The position numbers and the translations under genes were made by a program. A stretch of DNA of 64,000 bases from Linum tenue (taxonomy: Eukaryota > Streptophyta > Magnoliopsida > Malpighiales > Linaceae). Of this stretch, positions 35,334 through 44,345 are shown one piece after another (the first letter of the stretch is position 1; each line of letters opens with the position of its first letter). Location: positions 16,554,001 to 16,618,000 of the forward strand of contig CAMGYJ010000011.1 of assembly GCA_946122785.1 (NCBI GenBank), written 5' to 3'. The notes under the pieces are model-generated. The model saw only the letters and a program-made list of their open reading frames with translations, was not told where the DNA came from and made no database searches.

Positions 35334-37463
35334 TCTCACTGTCTCCATAACCTGGAACTTGTTCTTAAACGGTGTGAAGAAACGAACCTGGCACTGAGTT
35401 GGGAGAAGTGTCACTTCATGGTTCGAGAAGGCATAGTTCTTGGGCATAAGATCTCCAAGATGGGGATTGAGGTGGACAGAGCGAAGATCGAGACTATCAG
35501 CAAGCTGCCTCCTCCTACATCTGTCAAGGGGATCCGGAGTTTTCTTGGCCATGCAGGTTTCTACAGGCGGTTCATCAAGGATTTCTCGAAGATCGCCCTG
35601 CCCCTGACAAAGCTTCTAGAGAAGGATGCCCCCTTCCTGTTCACTGATGCTTGCACAGCGGCGTTCACCACCTTGAAGGAGAAGCTCACCCAGGCTCCTA
35701 TCATGGTTGTTCCAGACTGGTCCTTACCATTTGAGCTGATGTGCGACGCCAGTGACTTTGCTGTTGGAGCTGTTTTGGGGCAGAGGCGAGATCAACACTT
35801 CCGACCTATCTACTACGCCTCGAAGACTCTGAATGATGCCCAGGAAAACTACACCACCACAGAGAAGGAGCTGCTTGCAGTGGTGTTTGCCTTCGATAAG
35901 TTTCGCCCCTATCTGGTCTTGTCCCATGTGACCGTGTACACAGATCACTCCGCGATTAGATACCTGATGAGAATGGCCGATGCCAAGCCTCGGCTCATAC
36001 GATGGATCTTACTGCTGCAGGAGTTTGATATTGAGATCCGGGACAAGAAGGGAGCAGAAAATGTTGCAGCTGATCACCTCTCTCGGTTGGACGCACCTCC
36101 TGCGGACAACCTCGTGGAGGAGATTGATGACTCCTTCCCAGATGAGAGGTTGATGATGATGTGCTTGGTGGAGAGTGTCACCCCCTGGTACTCTGATTTT
36201 GCGAATTATTTGGTGGGCCAGCAGCTGCCCAAGGGGATGGCAACTCACGCCAAGAGGAAGTTTTTCTCCAATCTGAAGTACTACTTCTGGGATGACCCAC
36301 ATCTTTTTCGGATCGAAGCCGACGGGATCATCCGTCGTTGTGTTATGGAGAGTGAGATGGAGGGCATTCTATCTCACTGTCATGAGGGACCTACTGGCGG
36401 TCATCACGGAGGAAACCGCACGGCGAGGAAGGTGCTCCAGTCGGGCTTTTACTGGCCCACGCTCTTCAAGGATGCAGACACCTTCGCACGCAGGTGCGAC
36501 CGATGCCAGAGGTCAGGTAACATCTCTGCCCGTGATGAGATGCCCCAGAATGTGTTTATAACTTGTGAGATTTTTGATGTCTGGGGTATCGACTTCATGG
36601 GCCCCTTCCCTCCATCTTTTGGTAACACCTATATTTTGGTTGCTGTTGACTACGTCTCTAGGTGGGCTGAGGCGCAAGCTTTGCCCACCAATGATGCTAG
36701 ACGTGTTTGTGGTTTTTTGAAGCAGCTATTCTCCCGGTTCGGGACACCTAGAGCCATCATAAGCGATAGAGGCACCCATTTCCAGGGCCAATTTGATAAA
36801 CTACTGTCTCGCTATGGTGTGACTCACAAGGTGTCCGTGGCCTATCATCCCCAGACCAGTGGCCAGGCCGAACTGACGAACCGGGAGCTCAAGCGGATCC
36901 TGGAGAAAACGGTGGATCAGTCCCGCAAAGATTGGTCCACCAAGCTCGATGATGCTCTGTGGGCGTATCGCATTGCCTACAAGACGCCCATTGGTACTTC
37001 ACCGTACCGGCTTGTCTATGGAAAGGCATGCCATTTGCCCGTGGAGCTAGAGCAAAAGGCCTTCTGGGCCCTTAAGTTGCTCAACTTGGATGTTCGTGTT
37101 GCAGGTATTGAGCGAAAAATGCAGATGTTGGAGCTGGAAGAGTGGCGTTACCACGCCTATGAGAACACCCGGTTGTACAAGGAGCACACTAAGCGCCTGC
37201 ACGATGCCCAGTTGCGGGGTCCGAAAGAGTTCCAGGTTGGTGATCGAGTTCTTCTCTATAACTCTCGCCTGAAGCTCTTTCCCGGAAAACTCCGTTCCCG
37301 GTGGTCTGGACCATTCACGGTCACCCAGGTGTTCCCGTATGGCACTATCGAAATTGCCAACCCGCAGACTGAGCCGTTTAAAGTGAATGGCCATCGTCTC
37401 AAACTCTACCTGGGAGACGAGGTCGAACATGCGGAGTTGGTGGTGGAACTCACGGACCCTTAG
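35334..37463 (+). CDS. Gypsy pol second half: RT thumb, RNase H, integrase
   Basis: The frame is open from the solo LTR to TAG 37461-37463; the first ATG in it is 35418 (681 codons). From that ATG: RT connection ([17 protein letters not shown]), RNase H with [14 protein letters not shown] at about residue 110 and the [11 protein letters not shown] block near 173, and the HHCC zinc domain of integrase ([12 protein letters not shown] to CDRCQR, about 320-370). The integrase core has D392 (GIDFMGP), D450 (ISDRGTHF) and E485 (GQAELTNRE). The C-terminal domain has [14 protein letters not shown]. There is no chromodomain. Spacing between D450 and E485 is 34 residues, one fewer than the usual 35. 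It is a part of a broken polyprotein, so function as made is doubtful. Confidence 0.92.
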   Translation, partial: SHCLHNLELVLKRCEETNLALSWEKCHFMVREGIVLGHKISKMGIEVDRAKIETISKLPPPTSVKGIRSFLGHAGFYRRFIKDFSKIALPLTKLLEKDAPFLFTDACTAAFTTLKEKLTQAPIMVVPDWSLPFELMCDASDFAVGAVLGQRRDQHFRPIYYASKTLNDAQENYTTTEKELLAVVFAFDKFRPYLVLSHVTVYTDHSAIRYLMRMADAKPRLIRWILLLQEFDIEIRDKKGAENVAADHLSRLDAPPADNLVEEIDDSFPDERLMMMCLVESVTPWYSDFANYLVGQQLPKGMATHAKRKFFSNLKYYFWDDPHLFRIEADGIIRRCVMESEMEGILSHCHEGPTGGHHGGNRTARKVLQSGFYWPTLFKDADTFARRCDRCQRSGNISARDEMPQNVFITCEIFDVWGIDFMGPFPPSFGNTYILVAVDYVSRWAEAQALPTNDARRVCGFLKQLFSRFGTPRAIISDRGTHFQGQFDKLLSRYGVTHKVSVAYHPQTSGQAELTNRELKRILEKTVDQSRKDWSTKLDDALWAYRIAYKTPIGTSPYRLVYGKACHLPVELEQKAFWALKLLNLDVRVAGIERKMQMLELEEWRYHAYENTRLYKEHTKRLHDAQLRGPKEFQVGDRVLLYNSRLKLFPGKLRSRWSGPFTVTQVFPYGTIEIANPQTEPFKVNGHRLKLYLGDEVEHAELVVELTDP

Positions 37464-38595
37464 CTCCGCCATGGGCGTCCAGCTAAAAGACGGTAAAGAA
37501 GCGCTTGTGGGGAGGCAACCCCACCACGGTTTGCATTTTCTTTTCCCTTTTTTCTGAGTTTTTGGTGTCGTGTCGAGTCAGTTGCATATCTGTCGTGAAG
37601 TTCGGTCATCTGTGATGCCTCGGTTTGGTGTTTTCGTGCAGGAGAGGTCGAGATTTTGGGACGAATGAGAAATTTGGCCGGAAGGGTAAAATACCCGGTC
37701 ATGAGCCAAAATACCCGACCGGGTATTTTTGGCTCGTGCCCGGGCCCCCTTCTGCCTTCCGGGGCGAAAAAGGGCAAATCTCCGACCTCAGGCCAAAAAT
37801 ACCTGACCGGGTATTAATTTTGGCTTGAGACCGGGGATTTTCCTGCCATTAAACGCTGCGTTTAGAAATTCCCCGATCTCCCGCCAAAAATACCCGGCCG
37901 GGTATTTTTGGCGAGAGACCGGGGATTTTTGCCCTTGATATGCAGCGTTTGGCAGAAACCCCCGGTCGTGGACTCGAAAATACCCGACCGGGTATTTTTC
38001 CTATTTAAAGGAAACCCCCGGTCATTTCTCTCTCTACCCTCATTTTTTCCAAAATCCCTTCTCTCTCTACTCTCATTTCCTCTCCCCTCTCTCCTCTTTG
38101 GCCGCCGCCGGCCGCCACTATCCACCGCCGGTCGCCGGTCAATTTCCGGCGACTTTCCGGCGGATTTCCGGCCATTTCCGGCGACCCCCTCAGCCATTTT
38201 TTTTTGGCCCCTCCTCGCGTCCTTCCCCTTTTTCTCGTGTCCGCACTACAGTTCCACTTGAGTTTCCAGGTGTGTTTCTTATTACTTACTCTTTTTGTGG
38301 AGAATCGAACTGTAGACTGTAGGACCGAGAACTGTGTTTGCATGCCTGGACTAGAGTAGGGTGGGGGATACCTTAGGCTTGCATAGTTTATCTGTGGGGT
38401 TTGTGCTGCCCTGACATGAATGTGGTTGGTTCTGTGCTTCTTGCTTGATTCCAGTTGAGTCGCCTGTGATTCAACCAGCTGTGCATACCATTGTTAGCCT
38501 AGGTGACCTTAAGTGTGGGGGAAGTGATGAACCCATGCTGTTGGTCCTGACCAGTTTTCTTGGCTCCACCTATGGTGTTTTGATTTTGCAGGACC
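37464..38595 (+). promoter_or_regulatory. Long leader of the accessory gene: palindrome array, TATA-like box, Y-patch, possible intron
   Basis: There is no protein gene here. From left to right it holds a stretch resembling the LTR module (GGTCGAGATTTTGGGACGAATG, 37646-37667) and palindromes of the ATACCCG/CGGGTAT type at about 37688-38000. TATTTAAAG follows at 38002-38010, then a CT-rich run (38027-38100) like a plant core-promoter pyrimidine patch. A GT donor context, TTTCCAG|GTGTGT, lies at 38269/38270 and an acceptor, TTTTGCAG, at 38591, four bases before the ATG of the accessory gene. Splicing and promoter activity are inferred. Confidence 0.55.
37688..38000. repeat. Internal copy of the ATACCCGG palindrome array
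   Basis: Four hairpins of the form ATACCCG-NN-CGGGTAT occur, with half-sites and the GACCGGGGAT variant between them. It is the same vocabulary as the LTR array at 28236-28450 but lies between pol and the accessory gene. Confidence 0.88.
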
Positions 38596-39609
38596 ATGTC
38601 GCAGGACCATCCCTTTGTGCAGGATCTGCGCCTGCACGCGGAGTATGCGGATCAGTTCCGCAAGGTGATCCGGGGGAAACTGGAGCGTCACCACCACCTC
38701 GAGTGGGCGGTGTTCGAGCAGCTCCACTGTTTGCAGGAGCTCAGCGCAGCTATCAGTCACCGCGACTGGCGGACATTGCTGACCATCGACGAGCTTACCT
38801 ACACAGAGCTGGTGTGGGAGTTCTACACCACCTTTCACTATGACCGCACGATGGCCCGGGACGAGTATGCAGTGACATTCCGGATGGGTGGCCACCACAG
38901 GGAGCTGACCATCGACGGGTTGGCCCACGCTCTGGGGATCGATTACCACCCCTTCGATGCCCATGAGATCGAGGTTGCCCACCCGACCGACTGGAACCAG
39001 GATGCTTTCTACCGCAGGATAGCCAGGCGCGCCCATGGCTACGACTACTTCAATGCTGGCCAGACCTCCGTCAGCACCCTCAAGCCGCAGTGGCACATCC
39101 TGAACTTGCTGATCACCCGATCCATCGTCCCCAACGCCACCGGTTCGCATAAGCTCCCGAAGCGGGTGTTGTATGCCATGTACTCGATGGGGGAGCCGGA
39201 GCACATGCTCCACCTGGGATCCTTCGTGGCCCTCACTTTCTTCCGGATCCGAGGGCGTCCCACTCACCTCTTCTGTGGTCCCCTGATCACACGGTTGGCG
39301 AAGCATTTCGACATCAGCTTTCAGGGGCTTCACAATGCGACCGTGCTGGGCGGCTCCGCACCCCTCAGCCGGGACGTGCTCCACAACGCGCGCCTCCTGG
39401 CCACTGATGACATCCGCACCTGGGTGGATGGGCTTTCTATGCCCCCCGAGGGGGTGATTGATCTAGACTCGGACGAGGAGGATGCGGACTACTCGGGCGA
39501 GGAGGTAGATGAGGATGCTGATGATGACGATGATGGCGCTATGGATGCCGATGAGCCGGAGCCCTCGCTCTCCCCCCTGGGGACCTTCAGCCTCGACGGA
39601 GACCAGTGA
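38596..39609 (+). CDS. Gypsy accessory gene in env position (Athila ORF / plant transposon protein family)
   Basis: It is 337 codons, fully open, ATG 38596 to TGA 39609. The N-terminal two thirds resemble the Arabidopsis retrotransposon ORF-1 / plant transposon protein family by pattern (FYTTFHYDRT, LTIDGLAHALGI, ILNLLITRSIVPNATGSHKL, VLYAMYSMGEPEHMLHLGS, FCGPLITRLAKHFDI). The last 60 residues are strongly acidic (DLDSDEEDADYSGEEVDEDA). There is no signal peptide and no clear membrane segment, so despite its position it does not look like an envelope glycoprotein. It probably works in the nucleus or particle; the real role is unknown. It is intact while gag and part of pol are broken. A second frame (coiled coil) follows in overlap. 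Confidence 0.85.
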   Translation: MSQDHPFVQDLRLHAEYADQFRKVIRGKLERHHHLEWAVFEQLHCLQELSAAISHRDWRTLLTIDELTYTELVWEFYTTFHYDRTMARDEYAVTFRMGGHHRELTIDGLAHALGIDYHPFDAHEIEVAHPTDWNQDAFYRRIARRAHGYDYFNAGQTSVSTLKPQWHILNLLITRSIVPNATGSHKLPKRVLYAMYSMGEPEHMLHLGSFVALTFFRIRGRPTHLFCGPLITRLAKHFDISFQGLHNATVLGGSAPLSRDVLHNARLLATDDIRTWVDGLSMPPEGVIDLDSDEEDADYSGEEVDEDADDDDDGAMDADEPEPSLSPLGTFSLDGDQ

Positions 39610-40034
39610 GAGGTGAGTCCTCCTCTGGTCCTTCTGGTCCGTCGATGGACTTCTTCACGGAGCAGTTCCAGCAGATGGGGCTCCAGTTCCAGCAGCTCGG
39701 TCTTCAGAACCAGCAGCTCATGGACCATCAGGTCCAGTTTTACCAGCAGTACTCGGCCCACCAGGCCGAGCACTGGTCCAGGATGACGGGCGTTGATGAG
39801 CGCCTTGGCCGATTGGAGACCCACATGGGAGTCACTACTGCTCTCATCGAGCGGGAGAGAGACCAAGGCCGCCGTCTAATGGAGTACTCCGAGCATCTGC
39901 TCCAGGCTTGCCACCCTCTAGAGGAGCACCACTGGACCACCCGGTGGGAGCATTCACCGCCACGGCAGCCACCGGATGATGGCGTCGACGACCTTATGGA
40001 TCAGATTGATTTCTCCGGTCTTGGAGGGCCCTAG
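39606..40034 (+). CDS. Gln-rich coiled-coil reading frame after the accessory gene
   Basis: An open frame of 142 codons overlaps the end of the accessory gene by 4 bases. It has no ATG until 39645 (MDFFTEQFQQMG); upstream the frame enters from GTG 39606. The sequence is Gln-rich with heptad-like spacing (LQFQQLGLQNQQLMDHQ, DERLGRLETHMG), so a coiled coil is likely. In related elements such a segment forms the C-terminus of the accessory protein. I therefore favour a one-base shift splitting one gene, or a programmed shift, over a separate gene. It ends at TAG 40034. Confidence 0.55.
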   Translation: MRGESSSGPSGPSMDFFTEQFQQMGLQFQQLGLQNQQLMDHQVQFYQQYSAHQAEHWSRMTGVDERLGRLETHMGVTTALIERERDQGRRLMEYSEHLLQACHPLEEHHWTTRWEHSPPRQPPDDGVDDLMDQIDFSGLGGP

Positions 40035-41261
40035 GGGCATGTTTTGAGAGTTTATCTTTGTCAGCATGCAAACTGTCTGTTTTGTGTCGGTTTTTGTTTC
40101 TTTTTCTTTTCCTTTTGGATGCTGTACTATTGGGCTGACCGTTGGACCTAACGTATGTGTTTGAGCTTTTTGGTCTCTTTTAGCTCTGCCTGTGTTCCCG
40201 ACTGGTCCTCTCTCCAGTCCGTCCCATGCCGACTGGTCCATTTCCAGTCTCCTGCAGTCTGTGCACACCGGTAACATCGTTCCCCTTTCCTTCCCTCTTC
40301 TCCATTGAGGGCAATGTCGATCTTAAGTGTGGGGGGGATTTTTATCTTTTGACTGCATTAGCTCTGTTTGTGTGCTTGGAGCCTAGTCCACTGTCCAAAT
40401 TTTTAAATTTGAGGGCTCCAAGTACGTGTTCCTTGCAATTGCCTGCTCAGTATGCTTTGAATTGACAGTCTCTGTAGTGATTTGCAACCTAGGGAGGTAG
40501 TGTAGCACTATGGAGGATGTTGATGCATTTAAGAAGTCTCATTTCTTCTTCATATTGTGTTGGTTGATTGAGTGAATTAGTGATCTTAGGACCCTTGAAT
40601 TGTGTGGTGTTGTGGACTCTCTGCCTGTCATGGACTCTTGTATCATGTTCTGAAAGTAACAGGTGCTCGAAATGTGCTTTAAAATAACGTCTCCCGTGCG
40701 AATAGGGCGATAGTGTGTAAGGGGAGACGGGAATCCGTTCCCAATTTCCACCTACTACCTCCAGCCCCCTTACATGTCTTTCCCCGCACGAGGCTCGAGA
40801 CACCCGCTCCTGGCATGGCCGGTAAGAGCCGGGCTCCCGCAAAACCTTTGCTAGGTGGGAGCCCCCGTTTTCTACAGAAACAGGTTGGAACCCGTGGAAA
40901 AAAAAGAAAAAAAGAAAAACAAGCAAAAAGAAGAAAGAAAAGGGTTCAAACCATGTTCACAAAGAAAATCGAGCACCTTGAATTAATGTGAGTCCATGAT
41001 CTTTTGTTTGTGAGAGTCTTTTCATCCACGATTCATTTTTCCTCTGTTCACTATTTGCCATGATGCCGATTCGAGACTAGCGTTCTCGCCGAAGAAGCTA
41101 TGAGATGACTTGTGCGTCGGTTGACCTCATAAGCTGCTAAATGATCTAGGAAGTCCACTACCTATGATCGAGGTTGTTTGTTGCTATAGAGGTCTGGAGA
41201 GTTGCATTGGTTTGAGTTAGGTTTGCTTAGGGACAAGCAAACGGTTAAGTGTGGGGGAGTT
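40035..41261 (+). other. Gypsy 3' untranslated region with repeated polypurine tracts
   Basis: It is non-coding. It has a second TTAAGTGTGGGGG tract at about 40323-40335, an A/G-rich run (40898-40950), and the real tract next to the 3' LTR at 41245-41261. The open frames on either strand are short and without family features. Confidence 0.75.
41245..41261 (+). promoter_or_regulatory. Gypsy polypurine tract
   Basis: TTAAGTGTGGGGGAGTT directly abuts the 3' LTR start TGATAAATCG. It is the plus-strand priming site. The same tract borders the left gypsy LTR at 11716. Confidence 0.88.
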
Positions 41262-42601
41262 TGATAAATCGTTAATTACACATATTTTCACCCCTATTCT
41301 GAAGCCGTTTGTGATGAGGAATCTCGTGTTTTAAGCCGATTTCACGCTAGGGTGTGTGTTTATGTCATATTTCAGGTCCCGGCGTTGGAATCGAGGCGGA
41401 GAAACAAGTTCTGGGTCGAAAGGAGCGAAGTTGTGTCGAAGGGGGCTGCAGGAGGAAAATACCCGGTCAGGTGGCAAAATACCCGACCGGGTATTTATCG
41501 TTTTCGGCACCCGTGAGAAACAGAGGGGGGTCCGGGCAAACGCCTTAAATCCCCGGTCGGGGATTACGAGAACAGACTGGGGATTTTCTCCTTTAATGAA
41601 ACGGCGTGTTTTGAAAATACCCGGTCGAAACCCTAAATACCCGACCGGGTATTTCGACCGGGTATCACGAGGGCAGCTGATAAAAGAGAAAGAAGGCCAA
41701 TTTTCAGAGGGTTCCGAGTTTTTGAGAGAGAAAGCGATACCTAGAGAGAGAAAGCGACGAACCAGAGTTCCCAAGCGCCATAGATCGATCTTCAACACCA
41801 TTGGAGCCCGGCTTGAGCTTGGAGAAGGGCGATTAAACGTTCAGGAGCAGAAATCCATCTTCACAGTATGATTTCCGCGTCTGAATCTGCTTTTGCTTCT
41901 TTCTCTATGGAGTAGTTTCCCCCATTCATCTGGGTATGGGGAACCCTAGATTTGTATGCTAGGTCTGATTGTATGAACCCAAGTACAGAGTTTGTGAATT
42001 GATTATATTCGATTGAGGTTTGAATGATTGAATGACTTGAATCTTGATCAAATTCCTGTTGTTTCTGCTTTGACCTAGAATGAGAATATCTGCCTAGGTT
42101 GATAGAGTACCCTTAATCGAAGGTGGCGAATTGGTGACTTTAGTCGAGGAGCCAATTCGCTATTCTGTACCGAATTCAATTCGGTAGTGGAGGTTTGGTT
42201 CGTTAGGGCCTCAATCTGTTTACTCCGGTGGAGGTTAGTCGCCCGCTAGAGACTCAGATTGAGAGGGTCTGGAGACCTTTAGTCGAGACTTCAGGCTAAT
42301 TGAGAACCTTCCGCAGTATAACTTTCATGAAAACTGAACTTGGTAAATTGCAATCTGACTTAACTGCAGTCTAGGGGAAACCATATCCGGGTGACCTCTC
42401 TTGACTTGACAACAACCGTTTATTTGCTTTGTGTTTTGTTTGCTTGAGTTGCACTAAAAGTTCACCGCTAAATAACAAGAATTCACCGAGTAGTCATCAC
42501 ATCTAGGACCCGGGTTGACAATAAAACCCAAACCCGCTATACTACGCTTTAGGAAGTGGTTGCACTTGGCCATTTTCTAGGGTGACAGTAGGAGTGAGTC
42601 A
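41262..42601 (+). repeat. Gypsy 3' LTR
   Basis: It runs from TGATAAATCG to GAGTGAGTCA. It is almost identical to the 5' LTR, including the palindrome array (about 41455-41665). Confidence 0.94.
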
Positions 42602-42652
42602 AAGGTCTAGCTTCAAGAGTAAGACGGTAATATCCTCAACGAGACCTCTTGA

Positions 42653-44342
42653 CACTACAAGAAAATGCTCCTTTTGCGACGGATTCTATTGCGACGACAT
42701 AAAATTCGTCGCAGAAAGTGAACATTTTGCAACGAATTTTGTATTTTCGTCGCGGATTGTGTTAATATTCTGTGATAGGTGGGGTATATGATTTTGCGAC
42801 GGTCTTTTCTTTTTCACGACGAATTGTTTCGTCGCAAAAGGTTTTGGGGACTTTCTACGACGACTGTCGTCGTCGCGGAATAGTTGGATATTTTCTGCGA
42901 CGCATATTTTCGTCGCAGAATGTTTTAGACTTTTGTGACGAAGCGATATTCGTCGCAGAATATTTTGAGCTTTTCTGCGACGATTGTCTTTCGTCGCAGA
43001 TGTTCGAGACTTTTTGCGACGATCGTCTTTCGTCGCAGAATGTTTGAGCCATTTTGAGAATTAAGAATATTTAGTGGATGAGTACCTATGCACATAACTA
43101 AGTAAAAAAACCTTATCGCAATCAATTGAATTGTGATTTTCGTATTAAGAAAGTTTAATTTATAAAAGGCAACAAAAACATATGTTTATTTAATAGATTA
43201 ATAAATCTTGACATTTTATTTAAATATCTTTATTGAATAATATTTGGTTTGTAAATTAATTGAAGATAACCTTTGAGCTTTGGTCCCATAAACTCTACAT
43301 GATTAAGTTTTTAAAAGATTTAGACGTACAAGGATAATTGGAATTAGGTTTAACAGAATGTTTTGATTTTGAAATCTTAGGCTTTGACTAAGGGTAAAAT
43401 AACAACGAAAAGTTACATTTAACAAATGGTTTAGTAGTAGTCTATTGGTTGAAACATTTGTCTGTGTGTTGATGTTAGCTCGAGGTTAGCTGTTCGAATC
43501 CCCGAGTATGATTTTTTGGTTCTGCGACATGGTGAAAGGTTGGTCAATTGAGTATCCTTTAGTATATAAAGGATGAGAGGGGAGTGAGTAGAAAACCCTA
43601 GCCGCCCAACTCATCTTTTCCTCCTCTGGTCTTCTCTCCCATGTAGACAACAACTCATCTTTTCCTCCTCTCTTTCGATTCTTTAATTTTCACCTTCTTC
43701 CTTTCTCGTCTTTTCTCCCTTGTAGACAACAAAACCCTTAAAACCGTCGGCGGAAAATATGATCCTCTCGATGAGAAAAGAAATCTGGAAGAAACGGCTA
43801 TCGCCGGTGGCCTCGGAGTTCGATTACGCTGAAGGAAGATCGACGGGGGGCCAGGGTTTTGGGCTTTGGCCGCGGTAAATCGGCTCCTCTTGATCAGAAA
43901 AGTGAAGATCCGGGTAAGATTCGGCCTGCATGTGTTTTTCTTTTCGTTTTCTGGTTCAAGAATGGATAATGACTTTTTTCCTTCTGGGTTTTGGTTTCGA
44001 ACGAGGCAAGAAGAAAAGAGATCGGTAGGTGGCCTGGATTTTGGCTCCGGGCGCAACGATTTGGGTCCAGTCGGGGAAGGATGACCAGATCTGCTCTTCG
44101 AACAGGAAAAGCGAATGAAAGAAACCAGATCTGCTCTTCCGGCGACCAGATCTGCTCTTCCGAACGGGATATGCTCTGTTTTTCAAAATTGTTTAAGAAA
44201 TCTGACTTAGCAAATCTGTATAGGCGACGGAAGATTTTCCTCTTCTGCGACGGTGAAATCCGTTGCATAAAGTATTTGCGACGGATTTTAGGGTTTCTGC
44301 GACGCTTTTGTTCCGTCGCAGAAAGTGTATTTTCTTGTAGTG
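42653..44342. mobile_element. Non-autonomous CACTA element in copia integrase
   Basis: It starts CACTACAAGAAAAT and ends ATTTTCTTGTAGTG, with a 3-bp duplication TGA (42650-42652 and 44343-44345). The left-arm copia copy shows the empty site. Both ends carry many GCGACGA/TCGTCGC subterminal repeats. There is no transposase. The interior has a CT-rich leader-like zone (43590-43740) with a repeated TGTAGACAACAA, and three copies of ACCAGATCTGCTCTTC (44084, 44124, 44145). That suggests captured or expanded passenger DNA. Confidence 0.93.
43438..43501 (+). ncRNA. tRNA-like Pol III promoter boxes within the CACTA element
   Basis: TAGTCTATTGG (43438-43448) fits the A box and GTTCGAATCC (43492-43501) fits the B box at tRNA-like spacing. 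No full cloverleaf is evident, so it may be a tRNA or SINE relic. Confidence 0.35.
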
Positions 44343-44345
44343 TGA

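Larger units (their letters stand above)
28048..42601 (+). mobile_element. Ty3-gypsy retrotransposon of the Athila/Tat group, with accessory gene
   Basis: The LTRs are 28048-29385 and 41262-42601 (1338 and 1340 bp), differing at about 15 positions, so the insertion is young. The element is inserted in copia integrase; the flanks ACGGT (28043-28047) and AAGGT (42602-42606) differ at one base. Left-arm copia shows the empty site. The primer binding site matches tRNA-Asp. The order gag, protease, RT, RNase H, integrase, then an extra gene before the 3' LTR, with no chromodomain, fits Athila. Gag and pol carry stops and shifts and a nested solo LTR; integrase and accessory genes are still open. 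Confidence 0.95.

Noticed and set aside
38509..39384. 291-codon minus-strand frame
   Set aside because: Shadow of the accessory gene; codon bias of the GC-rich sense frame keeps the antisense open.
38596..39609. Envelope glycoprotein of a plant retrovirus
   Set aside because: No signal peptide, no membrane segment and an acidic soluble tail; position alone is not enough.
40713..40991. 92-codon Lys-rich frame
   Set aside because: It comes from an A/G-rich run in the gypsy 3' untranslated region.
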